Source: Phormidesmis priestleyi (GTDB lineage: Bacteria; Cyanobacteriota; Cyanobacteriia; Phormidesmidales; Phormidesmidaceae). From it: a stretch of DNA of 7,980 bases. Shown in pieces: positions 6,468-7,980 of the stretch (position 1 is the stretch's first letter; each line of letters begins with the position of its first letter). Location: NCBI GenBank assembly GCA_003242115.1, contig QBMP01000050.1:1-7980 (forward strand), in the 5' to 3' direction. The notes beneath the pieces are model-generated. The model was not told the origin of the DNA. It saw only the letters and a program-made list of their open reading frames with translations, and did no database searches. The position numbers and the translations under genes were made by a program.

Positions 6468-6479
6468 ATGACTGAAAGG
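6454..6479 (+). repeat. 13-bp tandem duplication covering the start codon
   Basis: TATGACTGAAAGG occurs twice without a gap (6454-6466, 6467-6479). The second copy holds the real start ATG (6468). The first holds an out-of-frame ATG (6455) that opens a six-codon frame, MTERYD-stop, ending at 6475 and overlapping the real start. GAAAGG of the first copy lies only one base from the real ATG, too close for a normal Shine-Dalgarno. Confidence 0.85.
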
Positions 6480-7226
6480 CTACAAAAGCTGTTATCTCAG
6501 CGCGGCATTGCTTCTCGTCGGCAGGCCGAAAAGCTGATTTTAAGTGGTAGGGTTACAGTCAATGGCAAGGCTGCTGAAATTGGTCAGCAAGCGGATACAG
6601 CGGTTGACCGTATTTGTGTCAACGGCGTGGAGCTAGGCCAGCCACCTCGCTGCACCTATCTTTTACTCCACAAGCCGAAAGCTGTCGTCTCTACCTGCAA
6701 AGACCCTCAAGGGCGAAAGACCGTACTAGATCTGCTAGATGCGCCTATGCGAACGGGCTTAGGCATTCATCCGGTTGGTCGATTAGATGCCAATTCGACG
6801 GGAGCCCTTTTATTGACTAACGATGGCGAACTGACGTATCAACTCACCCATCCTCGCCACCAAATTAGCAAGCTTTATCAGGTTTGCGTGAGAGGCCTGC
6901 CTACAGAAGCTGCGCTTCAGCGGTGGCGAACGGGCGTTATGCTCGCTGAGCACAAAACCCTGCCTGCTCAGGTCGATGTCGTGAAGCGATTACCTGATCA
7001 TCAAACTCTTTTAAGAGTGCGATTGGTTGAAGGGCGTAACCGTCAAATTCGCTTGGTGGCCGATTTGCTGGGCTACCCTGTGACAGCTCTACACAGGATA
7101 AAAATTGGCTCACTCCGGCTAGGAAATGTTCCCCTGGGCCGCTACCGTTTACTGACAGAGACAGAAGTTGTTCAGCTCAAGCGAGAAGCTGCTTCACCCA
7201 AAGCTGCCTCATTTGCTAAAGCTTGA
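6468..7226 (+). CDS. RsuA/RluB-family rRNA pseudouridine synthase
   Basis: This 252-residue enzyme should convert a uridine in ribosomal RNA to pseudouridine. It has an N-terminal S4 RNA-binding domain (about 2-55, RLQKLLSQRGIASRRQAEKLI...GRVTVNG) and then the catalytic domain. The motif HPVGRLDANSTGALLLTNDG (101-120) carries the catalytic aspartate D107. EGRNRQIR (188-195) and the HRIKIGSLRLG segment (209-219) are also typical of the family. Length and layout fit the RsuA/RluB/RluE/RluF branch; the exact rRNA site (16S or 23S) cannot be told. The start at 6468 is chosen because the S4 domain begins right after it and the upstream ATG at 6455 is out of frame. No clear Shine-Dalgarno is seen. 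The next gene, rodZ-like, follows after 224 bp on the same strand. Confidence 0.93.
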   Translation: MTERLQKLLSQRGIASRRQAEKLILSGRVTVNGKAAEIGQQADTAVDRICVNGVELGQPPRCTYLLLHKPKAVVSTCKDPQGRKTVLDLLDAPMRTGLGIHPVGRLDANSTGALLLTNDGELTYQLTHPRHQISKLYQVCVRGLPTEAALQRWRTGVMLAEHKTLPAQVDVVKRLPDHQTLLRVRLVEGRNRQIRLVADLLGYPVTALHRIKIGSLRLGNVPLGRYRLLTETEVVQLKREAASPKAASFAKA

Positions 7227-7335
7227 TTTTAGTGGCCAGCGATGACGCCTTTACGTAGTCTGTGTTTTTAATGAGAGTTTTCTTTACTGACCTCCCTTTT
7301 AGATCCTGGTTTCTCTCTTTTACACTTGCCTCGAT

Positions 7336-7447
7336 CCACCGTCACCAAGCCACCGTCACCAAGCCACCGTCACCAAGCCACCGTCACCAAACCACCGTCA
7401 CCAAACCACTACTGCCGAACCATCGCTACCGTAACACCGCTACCGAA
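7336..7447. repeat. 14-bp tandem repeat array, unit CCACCGTCACCAAG
   Basis: Five near-identical units lie head to tail at 7336-7349, 7350-7363, 7364-7377, 7378-7391 and 7392-7405; the last two end in A instead of G. Three decayed units of 14, 15 and 13 bases follow to 7447, just before the ATG at 7451. The array is C-rich on the plus strand and has no stop codons in the frame of the downstream gene. Such arrays change copy number by slippage. It is not a CRISPR array: the unit is short and there are no spacers. Confidence 0.9.
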
Positions 7448-7450
7448 CCT

Positions 7451-7980
7451 ATGAAGCAGAAAGATCGCACTAAAGAACCCACCGCTCAGCAGCTACAGCA
7501 AGAGCAGTTGCTTGCACTCGGCAGCCTTTTGCGACAGGCACGCTTACAGCAGGAACTGTCGTTAGAGGTGATTGAAAAACGGACGCTGATTCGCCAAATG
7601 CTGCTGTCTGCTATGGAGGAGGGCAATTTGGCGGATCTGCCCGAGCCGATTTATGTTCGGGCTTTATTGCGCCGCTACAGCAATGCCTTGGGGTTAGATG
7701 GGGAGACGATTTCGAGTCAGTTTTTTACGCACCCGGTGGTGCAGCCGCCGCGCAGTTCTTGGAAGGATTCACCGGAAGCTCAATTGCGCCCGCTGCATTT
7801 ATATGCGGCCTATGTGCTGCTGATTATGGGGGCGGTGAGTGCGCTTTCGGGCTTTTTGAAAAACAGTGCGCCGAATGTAACGGCTCAGCCGATTTTAGAT
7901 CCGGCGGCGATCGCTCAACTCATGCCCAAGCAAAATGCCTCTACTAAAACGCCGCCTGTGGCGAAAGCTGAGGCTAAGCC
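7451..7980 (+). CDS. rodZ: RodZ-like HTH membrane protein, 3' end cut by window edge
   Basis: The visible 176 residues begin with a Gln-rich lead, then a RodZ-type helix-turn-helix domain (about 22-82: LGSLLRQARLQQELSLEVIEKRT...LPEPIYVRALLRRYSNALGLD). A single membrane helix follows (about 115-136, LHLYAAYVLLIMGAVSALSGFL), then the start of a Pro/Ala/Lys-rich extracytoplasmic linker. In RodZ the HTH domain binds the MreB cytoskeleton inside the cell and the protein helps set cell shape; cyanobacterial members are often annotated only as HTH-domain proteins. I prefer the ATG at 7451 because it puts the HTH domain at the usual distance from the N-terminus. An in-frame ATG at 7271 would add 60 residues encoded largely by the 14-bp repeats. 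Neither start has a good ribosome binding site. Confidence 0.8.
   Translation, partial: MKQKDRTKEPTAQQLQQEQLLALGSLLRQARLQQELSLEVIEKRTLIRQMLLSAMEEGNLADLPEPIYVRALLRRYSNALGLDGETISSQFFTHPVVQPPRSSWKDSPEAQLRPLHLYAAYVLLIMGAVSALSGFLKNSAPNVTAQPILDPAAIAQLMPKQNASTKTPPVAKAEAK

Noticed and set aside
6614..6820. 68-codon frame inside the pseudouridine synthase gene
   Set aside because: It is out of frame within a gene with clear catalytic motifs.
7336..7447. CRISPR array
   Set aside because: The 14-bp units are directly adjacent, without unique spacers.
7759..7947. 62-codon Cys/Gly-rich frame inside the RodZ-like gene
   Set aside because: It overlaps the membrane helix coding region of the RodZ-like protein in another frame.

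Overview
The window looks like chromosomal DNA of a cyanobacterium. The palindrome GCGATCGC (HIP1), typical of cyanobacterial genomes, occurs twelve times (starting at 274, 1396, 1509, 1759, 2127, 3032, 3884, 4828, 5243, 5433, 6441 and 7907). The proteins are also cyanobacterial in type: a long RecJ, a SphS/PhoR-like kinase, a DUF4278 small protein, and an RsuA/RluB pseudouridine synthase beside a RodZ-like protein. I cannot name the genus. There is no sign of a phage, transposon or CRISPR array.

Layout. Positions 1-1070 (minus strand) hold an AI-2E-family membrane protein, cut by the left edge. Across a 149-bp divergent spacer lies recJ (1220-3394, plus strand). Its conserved C-terminal part continues in another frame to 3696, so recJ is frameshifted in this sequence. 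A gene-poor stretch (3697-4009) follows. Then comes the most interesting part of the window, 4010-4536: a strong sigma70-type promoter whose -10 box lies inside a perfect NtcA box (GTA-N8-TAC), a glutamine riboswitch (glnA RNA type) in the 5' leader, a hairpin that can mask the ribosome binding site, a 58-codon DUF4278 gene, and two terminator-like hairpins. Next are a SphS-like histidine kinase (4678-6045), a 422-bp spacer with short imperfect repeats, an RsuA/RluB-family pseudouridine synthase (6468-7226) whose start codon lies in a 13-bp tandem duplication, a 14-bp tandem repeat array (7336-7405, decaying to 7447), and the start of a RodZ-like HTH/membrane gene (7451 to the right edge).

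How it works together. The DUF4278 unit reads as a self-contained nitrogen-status switch. NtcA (active when 2-oxoglutarate is high, i.e. nitrogen-poor) would block the promoter, and glutamine (high when nitrogen is replete) would act on the leader RNA. Both inputs would then favour the small protein under nitrogen excess. This is the logic known for the glutamine synthetase inactivating factor gene gifB, and it fits a PII-interacting regulator of the PirA type, which from memory also belongs to DUF4278. The other genes are housekeeping (DNA repair, phosphate sensing, rRNA modification, cell shape) and show no evident operon link to the switch.
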